A DNA stretch of 64,000 nt from Leadbetterella sp964563435 (GCA_964563435.1 CAZLXI010000008.1:1-64000), one strand, 5' to 3'; positions 16,931 through 26,068 are shown, numbered from the stretch's first letter. Notes: generated from the letters alone by a model not told the origin. Numbers and translations: made by a program.

Positions 16931-17629
16931 TTAATACTTCATGCACGCCTGCACAAAAGCCTCTCTGATATTTTTTGCAAACGGGCTTTCCTGTTGGGCC
17001 ATTCGCTCGGGATGCCACTGTACCAGCGACAGGTACGCTCCCGCTGACGGGTCTAAACGCTCAAGGGCTTCCACCACACCGTCGTCAGAGAGGGCAGAGA
17101 CCACCAGGCTTTTCCCCACTTTTCCCACGGCCTGATGATGATTGCTGTTGATGTGCCCGGAGGTTGCTTTTATCAGGCTGAATAGTTCCGAACAGGCATC
17201 CACATTCACAGGATGGTAACGGTCGGAACCGTCCGGATATTTGCTGTGGTTAAATTTTCCCCATACGGGCAGATCCGGGATGAGCGTCCCCCCGAAAAAC
17301 ACATTGGCGACCTGGAGCCCGCGGCAAACCCCCAAAACAGGCAAACCGTGGGTTTGGGTATATTCCAGCACTTCCAGTTCCAGTTCGTCGCGCTCTTCGT
17401 TGATGTCGTTTTGGTTACAATATTCGTAATGATCCGGACAGCCGTAAAACCGGGGGTGTACGTCTTCTCCGCCGGTTAGAAAAATGCCGCTGCATTGGCT
17501 GATTTCTTTCCGGCTATCGTCTTTCCAACTGATCCGAAGGGTCTTCACCGAAGGGCCGTAAGCCAGCATCCAGTTATTATAAAGGTCAAATTTACTGCAA
17601 TCCGTCACTCCGATGACTATCGGTTTCAT
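16931..17629 (-). CDS. Class I glutamine-amidotransferase-fold gamma-glutamyl hydrolase (peptidase C26, PuuD-like)
   Basis: 232 residues. The nucleophile elbow is GVCRGLQ with Cys102. The catalytic His/Glu pair is in QWHPERM near residue 207, and the oxyanion loop is FLTGGEDVHP. PuuD-like enzymes split gamma-glutamyl amides into glutamate and an amine or amino acid. The start overlaps the stop of the Fe-alcohol dehydrogenase gene by 4 bp (ATGA-type), so the two are translated together. In this operon the expected substrate is a gamma-glutamyl acid made by the aldehyde dehydrogenase, freeing the glutamate that the ligase invested. Confidence 0.87.
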   Translation of the reverse strand: MKPIVIGVTDCSKFDLYNNWMLAYGPSVKTLRISWKDDSRKEISQCSGIFLTGGEDVHPRFYGCPDHYEYCNQNDINEERDELELEVLEYTQTHGLPVLGVCRGLQVANVFFGGTLIPDLPVWGKFNHSKYPDGSDRYHPVNVDACSELFSLIKATSGHINSNHHQAVGKVGKSLVVSALSDDGVVEALERLDPSAGAYLSLVQWHPERMAQQESPFAKNIREAFVQACMKY

Positions 17630-18774
17630 AATGCTTTTAAATACAATTGTTTAAAATCTTCACGCGAAACCGGCTTAGGGTTATTCGGATGGGCAAAATC
17701 TGCAAAAGCCAGGTCAGCCAGTGTTTCAATATGCTCTTCTTTAACCCCGATCCCGCTCAGGTGAAGCGGGATATTGATTTTGGCATTGAGCTCAAAAAGC
17801 TCGTTCACCAGTCCCGTACCGGATTCATCTTTCAGTTCTAAAGTACGGGCTATCTGCCTGAACTTATTTTCAAATCCTGCGATATTAAACGCCATGCCGT
17901 AAGGCAGGTTGACCGCATTGGCCAGCCCGTGATGGGTATCCAGTAAAGAAGATAAGGGATGAGCCAGCGAATGCACCACACCCAGCCCTTTCTGAAAAGC
18001 GATGGCTCCCATCATCGAGCCCAAAAGCATTTTGGAGCGCGATTCCAGGTCGGGATCCAGCGTAGCTTTTTCGATGGATCCGTAAATAAGCTTCATGCCC
18101 TCCAAAGCGATGCCGTCACACATGGGATGATAATTTTTGGCGAGATAGGCCTCCAGGTTATGCGTGAGGGCATCCATACCCGTAGCGGCGGTTATCGGAG
18201 CCGGGATATGCATGGTCAGCACCGGGTCGGCAAAGACAATCCTGGCCATCAGCTTCGGCGAGAAAAGGATCTTCTTCTGATGCGTTTCATCATCGGCCAC
18301 AATGGCGCTACGCCCCACTTCAGAGCCGGTGCCTGACGTGGTAGGTACGGTTACAAAATGCGGCACGTCATTCGTTACATACACATCGCCGCCGATAAGG
18401 TCGTCGTACTTAAACAGGTCTTCACGGTGGTGCACCCTCAAAACGATGGCCCGGGCTACATCCAGGGCTGCTCCGCCGCCTATGCCTACCACACTATCCC
18501 TGGCGGTGCTGTCCCAAACGTCCGTGCCTTTATAAACATCTGACTTTACCGGGTTTTTATGAATATCCGAAAACACTTCGGGGCTTAAGCCATTCTTTTT
18601 CAGGTCTTCAATGATTTCCTTAAAAAAGGGCAGTTGAGCCACATTCGGGTCCGTCACCACCAGCGGGGTTTTCAGCCCGTTGGCTTTTAAATATCCGGGA
18701 AGCTCTTTTACGGCACCGGCTCCGAAACGTATGGGGGTGGGAAAATTAAACTGGGTTACAGTAGTAAAGTTCAT
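17626..18774 (-). CDS. Iron-containing alcohol dehydrogenase
   Basis: 382 residues, type III alcohol dehydrogenase. The nucleotide loop is GIGGGAALDVARAI. The metal-binding residues are expected in MDALTHNLEAY, GVVHSLAHPL and DTHHGLANAV. It interconverts an alcohol and an aldehyde with NAD(P). Putrescine pathways do not need an alcohol dehydrogenase here but use an amine oxidase. The presence of this enzyme instead points to an amino-alcohol substrate such as ethanolamine, with the amine capped by glutamate first. Confidence 0.9.
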   Translation of the reverse strand: MNFTTVTQFNFPTPIRFGAGAVKELPGYLKANGLKTPLVVTDPNVAQLPFFKEIIEDLKKNGLSPEVFSDIHKNPVKSDVYKGTDVWDSTARDSVVGIGGGAALDVARAIVLRVHHREDLFKYDDLIGGDVYVTNDVPHFVTVPTTSGTGSEVGRSAIVADDETHQKKILFSPKLMARIVFADPVLTMHIPAPITAATGMDALTHNLEAYLAKNYHPMCDGIALEGMKLIYGSIEKATLDPDLESRSKMLLGSMMGAIAFQKGLGVVHSLAHPLSSLLDTHHGLANAVNLPYGMAFNIAGFENKFRQIARTLELKDESGTGLVNELFELNAKINIPLHLSGIGVKEEHIETLADLAFADFAHPNNPKPVSREDFKQLYLKAL

Positions 18775-18802
18775 TGCTTTGTTTGTGTCGTTAAATATAC
18801 TC

Positions 18803-19753
18803 TTAAATAATTTCCATGTACCGTTTCCGCTCCCAGTCAGTCACTGTTTTTCCAAACTGTCGCCACTCCCATTCGCGCGTGCCGGTAAAATGCTCCACAA
18901 ACTTCTCTCCGAACAGTTCTTTGGCCACGTCAGCGTTTTTCATGGCCTGGGTGGCATCCCAAAGGTTGGCGGGGAGGAGTCCGTTTTGTTTATCGGCGTA
19001 ACCGTTTCCCTGAGTAGGCGCTATATCGAGGCTTAGATTATTCTGAACACCGTAAAAGCCCGAAGCGAGGCAGGCCGCTATGGCCAGGTAGGGATTAGAA
19101 TCCGAGCCCACCACACGGGTTTCGAGCCGGGAGCTTTTGTTGCTGCCGGGAAGGGCCCTCAGCGCCGTGGTACGGTTATCGATCCCCCAGGTGACGGTGG
19201 TAGGAGCCCAGGCCCCCTCCACGAGGCGCTTATAGCTGTTAACGGTGGGCGCATACATGGGCAGAATATACGGCAAACAGTACAGTTGCCCGGCGATGTA
19301 GCTTTCCATCACCCTGCTGATTTTGTTCCCGGTATCGTAAAAGAGGTTGGTCTTTTTGTCGGCTGTCCAGAGGCTTTGGTGCACGTGGCCGCTGCAGCCG
19401 GGCAAAGACTCATGGAACTTGGCCATAAACGTAGGCAAAACACCGTGTTGATAACCGATCTCCTTAACGCCCGACTTAAAAAGTACGGCTCGGTCAGCGG
19501 CTTCAAGCGGTTCTGAATACATAATGGCGGCTTCGTAAACGCCGGGCCCTGTTTCGGTATGCAGCCCCTCAAGCGGTACACCGAATGCCCCCAGCATATC
19601 AAACAGGTCATGGAAAAACGCCCCGTGCTGCGATGCCCGCAAAACAGAGTAGCCGAACATGCCGTTGCTCAGGGGCACAGTTGCCTGGAAACCGTCTTTG
19701 TGAAGGTCTGAACTGTTGTCCACAAAGTTGAACCATTCAAACTCCTGTGAACA
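18803..19753 (-). CDS. Glutamine-synthetase-like gamma-glutamyl ligase, 5' part lost in an N gap
   Basis: The C-terminal 316 residues of a glutamine synthetase fold. Active-site motifs are ETGPGVYEAA, the ATP-binding GCSGHVHQSL and the glutamate-binding TTVTWGIDNRTTALR. The gene runs into the N run at 19754, and by family length roughly 130 residues of the beta-grasp domain are missing. Such ligases (PuuA, IpuC, GlnA4) couple ATP to join glutamate to an amine. Next to an ethanolamine-type permease, ethanolamine is the likely acceptor. A true ammonia-assimilating GlnA is less likely in this operon. Confidence 0.85.
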   Translation of the reverse strand, partial: CSQEFEWFNFVDNSSDLHKDGFQATVPLSNGMFGYSVLRASQHGAFFHDLFDMLGAFGVPLEGLHTETGPGVYEAAIMYSEPLEAADRAVLFKSGVKEIGYQHGVLPTFMAKFHESLPGCSGHVHQSLWTADKKTNLFYDTGNKISRVMESYIAGQLYCLPYILPMYAPTVNSYKRLVEGAWAPTTVTWGIDNRTTALRALPGSNKSSRLETRVVGSDSNPYLAIAACLASGFYGVQNNLSLDIAPTQGNGYADKQNGLLPANLWDATQAMKNADVAKELFGEKFVEHFTGTREWEWRQFGKTVTDWERKRYMEII

Positions 19754-19853
19754 NNNNNNNNNNNNNNNNNNNNNNNNNNNNNNNNNNNNNNNNNNNNNNN
19801 NNNNNNNNNNNNNNNNNNNNNNNNNNNNNNNNNNNNNNNNNNNNNNNNNNNNN
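19754..19853. other. Assembly gap (100 N) between permease and ligase genes
   Basis: A run of exactly 100 N, the usual placeholder for an unknown length. The flanks do not match each other, so sequence is truly missing. From family lengths, the last 20 or so permease residues, the first 130 or so ligase residues and any intergenic DNA should lie here, roughly 0.4-0.6 kb. Confidence 0.95.
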
Positions 19854-21160
19854 ATAAAATGAAACCAGGCATAACCCAGCAATAACAGGGAAAAGAAAAT
19901 CAGGGCTACCACAAAGTTATAAATGGTCATGGCTATTAAGGCTATGATAGCGATAACAAGTGAAATAACCGGGAACCAGGGATAAAACGGTACTTTAAAC
20001 GGTCTCGGCAGTCCGGGATCATTTTTTCTTAAAACCATTACGGAGATGGAAGAAAAAATATACAGTGTGATAGCACCGAAACATGCGATGGTGATAATAT
20101 CGCCGGTTTTTCCGGTCAGAAGTGCAATGATCCCGATCACCATATTGATGATGAGGGCATTGGCGGGGGTTTTGAATTTTTTATGTACCTGTCCGAAAGC
20201 AGGGGGAATATACTTCACCCGCCCAAACTCAAAAGTCGCCCTTCCCGAGGCCAGGATAATGCCGTGAAAGGAGGCTACCAGCCCGAGAAGCCCCACGGTA
20301 ATCAGCAGATGGTACAAAAAGGCATTATTTCCCGTGATGGCCGAAAGAGCCAGCGGGAGGGGGGAGTCGGACGGTTCCGCTCCGGGCGAAGGGTAAACGA
20401 TGGCCTCCCAGCCGCCAATGCCCACTGCTGAAACAAATGTCAGTACGCAAAGCACGATCAGTGTAAACAATGCCGACCCGAAGCCAATCAGCACGTTTCG
20501 TTGCGGGTTAATGGCCTCTTCAGCTACATTGGCCACCCCCTCGATGGCCAGAAAAAACCAGATAGCAAACGGTATGGCGGCTAATGCACCGCCCCAGCCG
20601 TTGGGAAGCGGGTTTTTATGAAGATTTTCCATTTCAAAATGAGGCAGGGTCACGCCGGCAAATATCAGCAGCTCCACCACCGCAAGTATGGTCACTACCA
20701 GCTCAAAGGTAGCGGCCGCTTTTACGCCGTAAATGTTTAAGGCCGTAAATACCATATAAGCAATAATGGATATGGCAATCACCGGGATACCGGGCAGAAA
20801 CAAATGAAAATACGCTCCGATAGCCGCTGCGATGGCCGGCGGCGCGAATACAAACTCAATGATCTGTGACAGGCCGGCCACGAACCCGGCATCTTTACCG
20901 AGGGCTTTGGTGGCATAATCAAAAACCCCGCCTGCCTTGGGAATGGCACAGGCCAGTTCGGTATAGGAAAACGTAAAGGTAACGTACATGATGATGATCA
21001 GGAAGGTGGCGGCACCCAGGCCGTAAGTGCCCCCGGCTTCCAGCCCGAGGTTCCAGCCAAAATACATTCCTGAAATAACATAACCTACTCCCAAACCCCA
21101 CAACATCAGGGGGCCGAGAGTGCGGGAAAGGTGATTTTCCTGAGAAGAGGGGTCAGACAT
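19854..21160 (-). CDS. Ethanolamine-type APC permease, 3' end lost in an N gap
   Basis: 435 residues remain, starting MSDPSSQENHLSRTLGPL, with about twelve membrane segments of the APC superfamily. Motifs WGLGVGYVISGMYFGWN, ELACAIPKAGGVFDYA, EFVFAPPAIAAAIGAY, IPFAIWFFLAIEGVANVAEE and GLVASFHGIILASGR agree with what I know of the proteobacterial ethanolamine permease (eat/EutP subfamily) over the whole length. It imports the operon's substrate across the inner membrane. The first gene of a minus-strand operon of permease, ligase, alcohol dehydrogenase, hydrolase and aldehyde dehydrogenase. Confidence 0.87.
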
Positions 21161-21216
21161 AAAAAACGATACTGTTTGTTTGGGTTGAACAAATGTAACG
21201 ATAATGGATTAGCCCC

Positions 21217-24048
21217 TCAAAACTTCTCCCGTAAAAACTTAGACGTGTAATTGTCTTCCAGCTTTATCATATCTTCGGGCGTGCCTTCAAAGCAGAGATA
21301 CCCGCCCTTATCACCGCCTTCCGGACCCAGATCAATAACCCAGTCGGCCGATTTAATGACCTCCATATTGTGCTCGATTACGATCACCGTATCGCCCTGA
21401 TCCACCAGGGCGTTCATGGCCTTCAGAAGTTTGCGGATATCGTTGAAATGCAGACCGGTGGTGGGTTCGTCAAAGATAAAAAGGGTTTTCCCCTTTTCCG
21501 AGTTCCCCTTGCCCAGGAAATAGGCCAGTTTTACACGTTGTGCTTCTCCGCCGGAGAGTGTGTTGGAAGCCTGTCCGAGGCCAATATATCCCAGCCCCAC
21601 TTCCTGAAGCGGTAGTATTTTTTCTGCCAGCCTGGGTTGAGTGGCCGTAAAGAAATCCATCGCTTCATCCACCGTCATGTTGAGGATATCCGCTATGTTT
21701 TTATCGTGATATGTCACTTCGAGGATCTCCTGTTTGAAACGTTTGCCGCCACAGCTTTCACAGGTGAGTTTCACATCGGCCATGAACTGCATTTCAATGG
21801 TCTGGTAGCCTTCGCCCTGGCAGGCCTCGCAGCGGCCGCCGTCTACGTTAAACGAGAAATGAGCCGGCTTGTAGTCACGCTGCTTCGACAGCGGCTGATC
21901 GGCCATAAGCGCCCGGATGGTGTCGTAGGCCTTGATATAGGTGACCGGGTTCGAGCGGCTGGATTTCCCGATGGGGTCCTGATCTACCATCTCTACCTGG
22001 GCCACACGGCTGATACTTCCGGTGAGCTCGTCGTATTTGCCGGGATCTTCTCCCGACCGGGGTTCGCCTGTGAGGCGGTCCAGCACGGGGTAGAGGATCT
22101 TGCGGATCAGGGTAGACTTCCCGGAGCCGCTGACACCGGTCACCACCGTTAATATCCCCAGCGGGATCTTTACATCCAGGTTTTTGAGGTTGTTTTCCCG
22201 CGCTCCGCCGAGGCTGAGAAAATCGAGGAACTTTCTGCGGCTTGGAGGTATTTTTATGGTTTCGTGCCCGTTCAGGAAGTCCAGGGTGTGCGAACGGCCT
22301 TCGCTCTGATCATTCCATTTTCCCTGGAAGACCAGCTCACCGCCGTATACGCCCGCTTCCGGCCCGATGTCGATGATGTCGTCAGAGGCTTTCATCACCT
22401 CTTCCTCATGTTCCACCACGATCACGGTGTTACCGAGGTCGCGGAGCGACTTCAGCACGGAAACCAGCCGTTCGGTGTCGCGCGGGTGCAGTCCGATGCT
22501 GGGCTCGTCAAGGATGTACATCGATCCCACCAGTGCACTGCCCAGGGAAGTGGCGAGGCGGATCCGCTGACTTTCTCCGCCGGAAAGGGTACGGGAAAGC
22601 CGGTTCAGGGTCAGATAGCCCAAACCTACCCGCTGCATGAAGTCGAGCCGGTTATTGATCTCGATCAGGATACGTTTGGCCACTTTGGTCTTGTAGTCGT
22701 CCAGTTGAAGTTTTTTGAAAAATTCCGTAGCCTGGTCAATAGGCATCAGAACGAGATCTACAATAGATTTGCCGCCCACCTTCACGTAAGAGGCATCCTT
22801 TCGCAGGCGGGTGCCCCGGCAATCGGGACATACCGTACGGCCGCGGTAACGCGACAGCATCACCCGGTACTGTATTTTGTAGGACTGCTCCTCCAGGTGT
22901 TTAAAAAAGTCGGATAAGCCCGTAAAATATTCATTCCCGTCCCACAGCAGCTGGTACTGCTCCGGATCCAGGTCTTTGATGGCCCGGTGAATGGGAAAAT
23001 CAAACCGGATGCCGTTACGAAGCAGCGGGGTCAGGAATTCGCTCATTTTCTCACTCCGCCAGGGCGCTATGGCCCCTTCAAATATGGAGAGCTTCTTATC
23101 CGGGAAGACCAGCTCAGGATCCAGGCCGAGCACACTTCCGAATCCCTCACATCGGCGACAGGCCCCGTAAGGATTGTTAAAAGTAAAGAGGTTGATGCTG
23201 GGCTCTTCAAACAGGATCCCGTCACGTTCGAACTTGTCGGAGAATGATCGTATAATATCGCCGTCCTCGGTTTTAATGACCACTTCGCAGATGCCGTTTC
23301 CTTCAAAGAAGGCCGTCTGTACGGAGTCGGACAGCCGGAACTGGGTGTCTTCGTCCGGATTGCCCCCGGCATCATACCGGATCACGGCGCGGTCGATCAG
23401 GATCTTTACGTCTTCCATACGGGCGTCAAAGCTGAGCACATCTTCGATCAGAACGGTCTCCTCCTTCACCTGGATACGGTTAAAGCCCTTTTTCAGGAGC
23501 AGGTCCAGCTCCTGGTTCAGACTGCGGTCTTCCTTAGGATGCAAGGGGCTCAGGATCATCACCCGGGCGCCTTCCGGGTAGGTGAACAGGTAATTCACCA
23601 CATCGGTCACCGTATCTTTGCTCACCTGCTCTCCGCTGGTCGGTGAGTAGGTGTCGCCTGCCCGGGCAAAGAGCAGCTTCATGTAGTCGTAGATCTCAGT
23701 GGAAGTGCCTACTGTAGACCGGCTGTTACGGGTGCTGACCTTCTGGTCAATAGCAATGGCCGGCGAAATACCCTTGATATAGTCTACTTCCGGCTTTTCC
23801 ATCCGGCCCAGAAACTGCCGGGCATAAGAGCTCAGGCTCTCCACGTACATCCGCTGTCCCTCAGCGTAAAGGGTGTCGAAAGCCAGGGAAGATTTTCCGC
23901 TGCCCGACAGGCCCGTGACCACCGTCAGGGTATTTCTTTTAATGGCGACATTTACGTTTTTGAGGTTATTGACCCGGGCACCTTTAATAATGATGTATTC
24001 CTTAGGATCCAGCCGGTCGATGTCAGGAGTAGCGCTCGTGTTTTTCAT
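21217..24048 (-). CDS. uvrA: Excinuclease ABC subunit A (UvrA)
   Basis: 943 residues, full-length UvrA, the damage-recognition ATPase of nucleotide excision repair. Walker A motifs are GLSGSGKS (residues 46-53) and GVSGSGKS (about 639-646). ABC signatures are LSGGESQRIRLA and LSGGEAQRVKLA. Zinc sites are CPDCRG, CEACQGEG and CESCGGKRF. In the first ATPase half, NNPYGACRRCEGFG keeps one CxxC, but the partner CxxC present in E. coli UvrA is absent, which I believe is usual for Bacteroidota. It is divergent from the HAD gene at 24178. Confidence 0.97.
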   Translation of the reverse strand: MKNTSATPDIDRLDPKEYIIIKGARVNNLKNVNVAIKRNTLTVVTGLSGSGKSSLAFDTLYAEGQRMYVESLSSYARQFLGRMEKPEVDYIKGISPAIAIDQKVSTRNSRSTVGTSTEIYDYMKLLFARAGDTYSPTSGEQVSKDTVTDVVNYLFTYPEGARVMILSPLHPKEDRSLNQELDLLLKKGFNRIQVKEETVLIEDVLSFDARMEDVKILIDRAVIRYDAGGNPDEDTQFRLSDSVQTAFFEGNGICEVVIKTEDGDIIRSFSDKFERDGILFEEPSINLFTFNNPYGACRRCEGFGSVLGLDPELVFPDKKLSIFEGAIAPWRSEKMSEFLTPLLRNGIRFDFPIHRAIKDLDPEQYQLLWDGNEYFTGLSDFFKHLEEQSYKIQYRVMLSRYRGRTVCPDCRGTRLRKDASYVKVGGKSIVDLVLMPIDQATEFFKKLQLDDYKTKVAKRILIEINNRLDFMQRVGLGYLTLNRLSRTLSGGESQRIRLATSLGSALVGSMYILDEPSIGLHPRDTERLVSVLKSLRDLGNTVIVVEHEEEVMKASDDIIDIGPEAGVYGGELVFQGKWNDQSEGRSHTLDFLNGHETIKIPPSRRKFLDFLSLGGARENNLKNLDVKIPLGILTVVTGVSGSGKSTLIRKILYPVLDRLTGEPRSGEDPGKYDELTGSISRVAQVEMVDQDPIGKSSRSNPVTYIKAYDTIRALMADQPLSKQRDYKPAHFSFNVDGGRCEACQGEGYQTIEMQFMADVKLTCESCGGKRFKQEILEVTYHDKNIADILNMTVDEAMDFFTATQPRLAEKILPLQEVGLGYIGLGQASNTLSGGEAQRVKLAYFLGKGNSEKGKTLFIFDEPTTGLHFNDIRKLLKAMNALVDQGDTVIVIEHNMEVIKSADWVIDLGPEGGDKGGYLCFEGTPEDMIKLEDNYTSKFLREKF

Positions 24049-24052
24049 TGCA

Positions 24053-24060
24053 CAAATTTA
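24053..24060 (-). promoter_or_regulatory. -7 box abutting the uvrA start
   Basis: Read on the minus strand this is TAAATTTG, an exact TAnnTTTG, ending only 4 nt before the uvrA ATG. If used, the transcript would be leaderless or nearly so. No -33 TTG is seen at 17-23 bp. Confidence 0.4.
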
Positions 24061-24165
24061 CAATGTTTTTGAGAAAATCAGCGGGTTTATATAAACCTTC
24101 CCATAGGGTTTTGGAATACCGGATGATTTTTAGGATGGAATGGTTCAGTATACTTTACAAAGGCT

Positions 24166-24173
24166 TATTTTTG
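24166..24173 (+). promoter_or_regulatory. -7 box abutting the HAD hydrolase start
   Basis: TATTTTTG matches TAnnTTTG and ends 4 nt before the ATG at 24178, mirroring the uvrA side of the same divergent intergenic region. No clear -33 element. Confidence 0.4.
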
Positions 24174-24177
24174 GGCC

Positions 24178-24834
24178 ATGAACAAAGCAGTAATATTCGA
24201 TATGGACGGGGTGATCGCCCACACCAACCCCTGGCACTCCGTGGCCTTCCGTGAGTTTTTTAAGAAAAGAGACCTGTATCCGACCGATGCGGAATTTGCC
24301 GAGCACATGTTCGGGAAAAGCAACAGCTATATTTTAAAGCATTTCCTGGGAAGGCCGGTGACCGGAGAGGAATTCACGGCGATGGAAGAGGAGAAGGAAG
24401 GACTTTTCCGGGAGATCTATGCCGGTCATGTGAAAGATATCGACGGTTTCCTGGGCTTCCTGGCTTTACTGAAGCAGGCAGGCTTTAAAACAGGAGTGGC
24501 TACATCTGCCCCGCGGGCCAACCTCGACCTCATCATGGGAAAACTGGGCTTTGAGCCGCAGATGGAGTCTGTCATGGCCAGCGAAAACGTGACCCGGCAC
24601 AAGCCGGATCCGGAAGTGTACCTCAGATCGGCCGCCAACCTGGGCCTGGACCCGGCCGGCTGCGTGGTGTTTGAAGATTCCTTCTCCGGAATTACGGCAG
24701 CCCGTAATGCCGGCATGAAGGTGGTAGGTGTGCTGAGCTCGCATATAAAAGAAGAGCTGCCGCCCTGCGATCTGTATATTTACGACTATACGAAGATCGG
24801 GCCGGAGGATATCCTGAAAATTCTAAGCCGATGA
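24178..24834 (+). CDS. HAD-superfamily phosphatase / beta-phosphoglucomutase-like
   Basis: 218 residues. HAD motif I is IFDMDGVIAHTNP with the nucleophile and acid/base aspartates. Motif II is GVATSAPRANLD. Motif III is the Lys in RHKPDPEVY, and motif IV is VFEDSFSGITAA. A four-helix cap lies at about residues 15-85, as in beta-phosphoglucomutase and phosphoglycolate phosphatase. Such proteins hydrolyse small sugar phosphates; substrate cannot be read. It overlaps the following methylase gene by 4 bp (ATGA), so the two form an operon. Confidence 0.88.
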   Translation: MNKAVIFDMDGVIAHTNPWHSVAFREFFKKRDLYPTDAEFAEHMFGKSNSYILKHFLGRPVTGEEFTAMEEEKEGLFREIYAGHVKDIDGFLGFLALLKQAGFKTGVATSAPRANLDLIMGKLGFEPQMESVMASENVTRHKPDPEVYLRSAANLGLDPAGCVVFEDSFSGITAARNAGMKVVGVLSSHIKEELPPCDLYIYDYTKIGPEDILKILSR

Positions 24835-25523
24835 ACCTCTATCTTTTACCCATGCTTCTGGCCGAAAACAGCCATGCGCAAGCCTTAACGCCACACAGTG
24901 TGGAGGTGATCAAAACGCTGAAAGTGTTTTTTGTGGAAAATGTGAAAACCACCCGGCGTTTTATTTCCTCTTTAAAGCAGCGCATAGTGATCGATGAGCT
25001 TCGGTTCGTCGAGGTAAATAAAGATACATCTTTTGAAAAGATTTTTGAGGTACTGTCGGAACTGAAGGAAGATGCCGGCATCATTTCGGAAGCCGGCTGT
25101 GCGGGGGTGGCAGACCCCGGCGGGCTGATCGTGGACGCCGGCCACCAGTTGGGCTTTAATATCCGGCCGCTGGTGGGGCCCAATTCTATTTTGCTGGCCC
25201 TGATGGGCTCCGGACTGAACGGTCAGTCTTTTGCTTTTCACGGCTACCTGCCCATCAAGGAAGACGAGCGTGTCGCAAAGCTCCGGACCCTGGAGAAAGA
25301 AGCTGTACAGCGAAACCAGACCCAGATCTTTATGGAAACACCCTACCGGAATAACCAGATGTTCCAGGCGATCCTGAAAACGCTCGGTCCGCAGACCCGG
25401 CTTTGTGTGGCGGCGGATCTTACCGCAGAAACCGAATACATCCTCACCCGCAGCATAGCAGGCTGGAGAAAGCAAACGCTGCCGGATCTGCACAAGAGGC
25501 CGGCTATTTTTTTAATAAACTGA
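24831..25523 (+). CDS. Tetrapyrrole-methylase-fold SAM methyltransferase (RsmI-like paralogue)
   Basis: 230 residues of the TP-methylase fold. Visible are the N-terminal strand MNLYLLPMLL, ISEAGCAGVADPGGLIV with the SAM-binding GxxDPG type turn, GPNSILLALMGSGL and the late FMETPYRNNQMF motif shared with RsmI, which 2'-O-methylates C1402 of 16S rRNA. Many Bacteroidota carry this second, divergent member besides canonical RsmI. Whether it also acts on rRNA is unknown. Starts inside the HAD gene's stop codon. Confidence 0.8.
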   Translation: MNLYLLPMLLAENSHAQALTPHSVEVIKTLKVFFVENVKTTRRFISSLKQRIVIDELRFVEVNKDTSFEKIFEVLSELKEDAGIISEAGCAGVADPGGLIVDAGHQLGFNIRPLVGPNSILLALMGSGLNGQSFAFHGYLPIKEDERVAKLRTLEKEAVQRNQTQIFMETPYRNNQMFQAILKTLGPQTRLCVAADLTAETEYILTRSIAGWRKQTLPDLHKRPAIFLIN

Positions 25524-25536
25524 CAGTAAGTAATAG

Positions 25537-25884
25537 TGAACAACTAACAGTGAACAACTAACAGTTAAGGTACATTCGTTTTTATATTAATGTATCTTAC
25601 AAAAGAATGTTCCATAACTGTTCACTGTTAGTTGTTCACTGTTCACTCAAAATCCCACCCAACTTCGCTTCTACGAACAAAAGAATGTTCCATAACTGTT
25701 CACTGTTAGTTGTTCACTGTTCACTCAAANNNNNNNNNNNNNNNNNNNNNNNNNNNNNNNNNNNNNNNNNNNNNNNNNNNNNNNNNNNNNNNNNNNNNNN
25801 NNNNNNNNNNNNNNNNNNNNNNNNNNNNNGAACAAAAGAATGTTCCATAACTGTTCACTGTTAGTTGTTCACTGTTCACTCAAA
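25537..25884. repeat. 78-bp tandem repeat with inner palindromes
   Basis: A unit starting CAAAAGAATGTTCCATAACT recurs at 25600, 25678 and, past an N run, 25833. The period is 78 bp between the first two. Each unit holds TGTTCACTGTTAGTTGTTCA, whose inverted form (AGTGAACAACTAACAG) lies at 25537 onward, so the region can fold back on itself. The whole 567-bp stretch from the methylase stop to the pfkA start is non-coding. Apart from this repeat and the pfkA promoter I see nothing in it. Confidence 0.8.
25730..25829. other. Probably false assembly gap flanked by a 55-bp duplication
   Basis: 100 N flanked by the identical 55 bases 25675-25729 and 25830-25884. The same 55-base signature flanks the gap in darB, so these look like contig ends that overlapped by one k-mer. 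Because the sequence here is a tandem repeat, the true copy number stays open. Confidence 0.75.
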
Positions 25885-26034
25885 TTCCCCCACCTGCCCT
25901 CGCTTATACGAACAGGATCCGATAACGTTACCGATAAGGATAAGCCCGCAAACACCCGTTTTCTTGAACTTTTCGGATAGAACGTTGGATATGCCAAATA
26001 AAAACGGGCAGTCGTAACGCGCACCTTTTAAAAT

Positions 26035-26068
26035 TGATTTCCGTTTTGGATAAATCTGGTTATTTTTG
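26035..26068 (+). promoter_or_regulatory. Bacteroidota-type promoter of pfkA
   Basis: TTG at 26035-26037, a 23-bp spacer and the -7 box TATTTTTG at 26061-26068, 22 bp before the ATG. Both boxes fit the TTG/TAnnTTTG pattern. Confidence 0.5.

Noticed and set aside
23080..23180. Broken UvrA zinc finger as a sign of a decaying gene
   Set aside because: Only one of the two CxxC pairs of the first site is missing. The frame is intact, all ATPase motifs are present, and this form is, to my knowledge, normal in Bacteroidota.
25600..25890. Regular repeats that could suggest a CRISPR array
   Set aside because: The whole 78-bp unit repeats, including what would be spacers, and the period is fixed. No cas genes are near.
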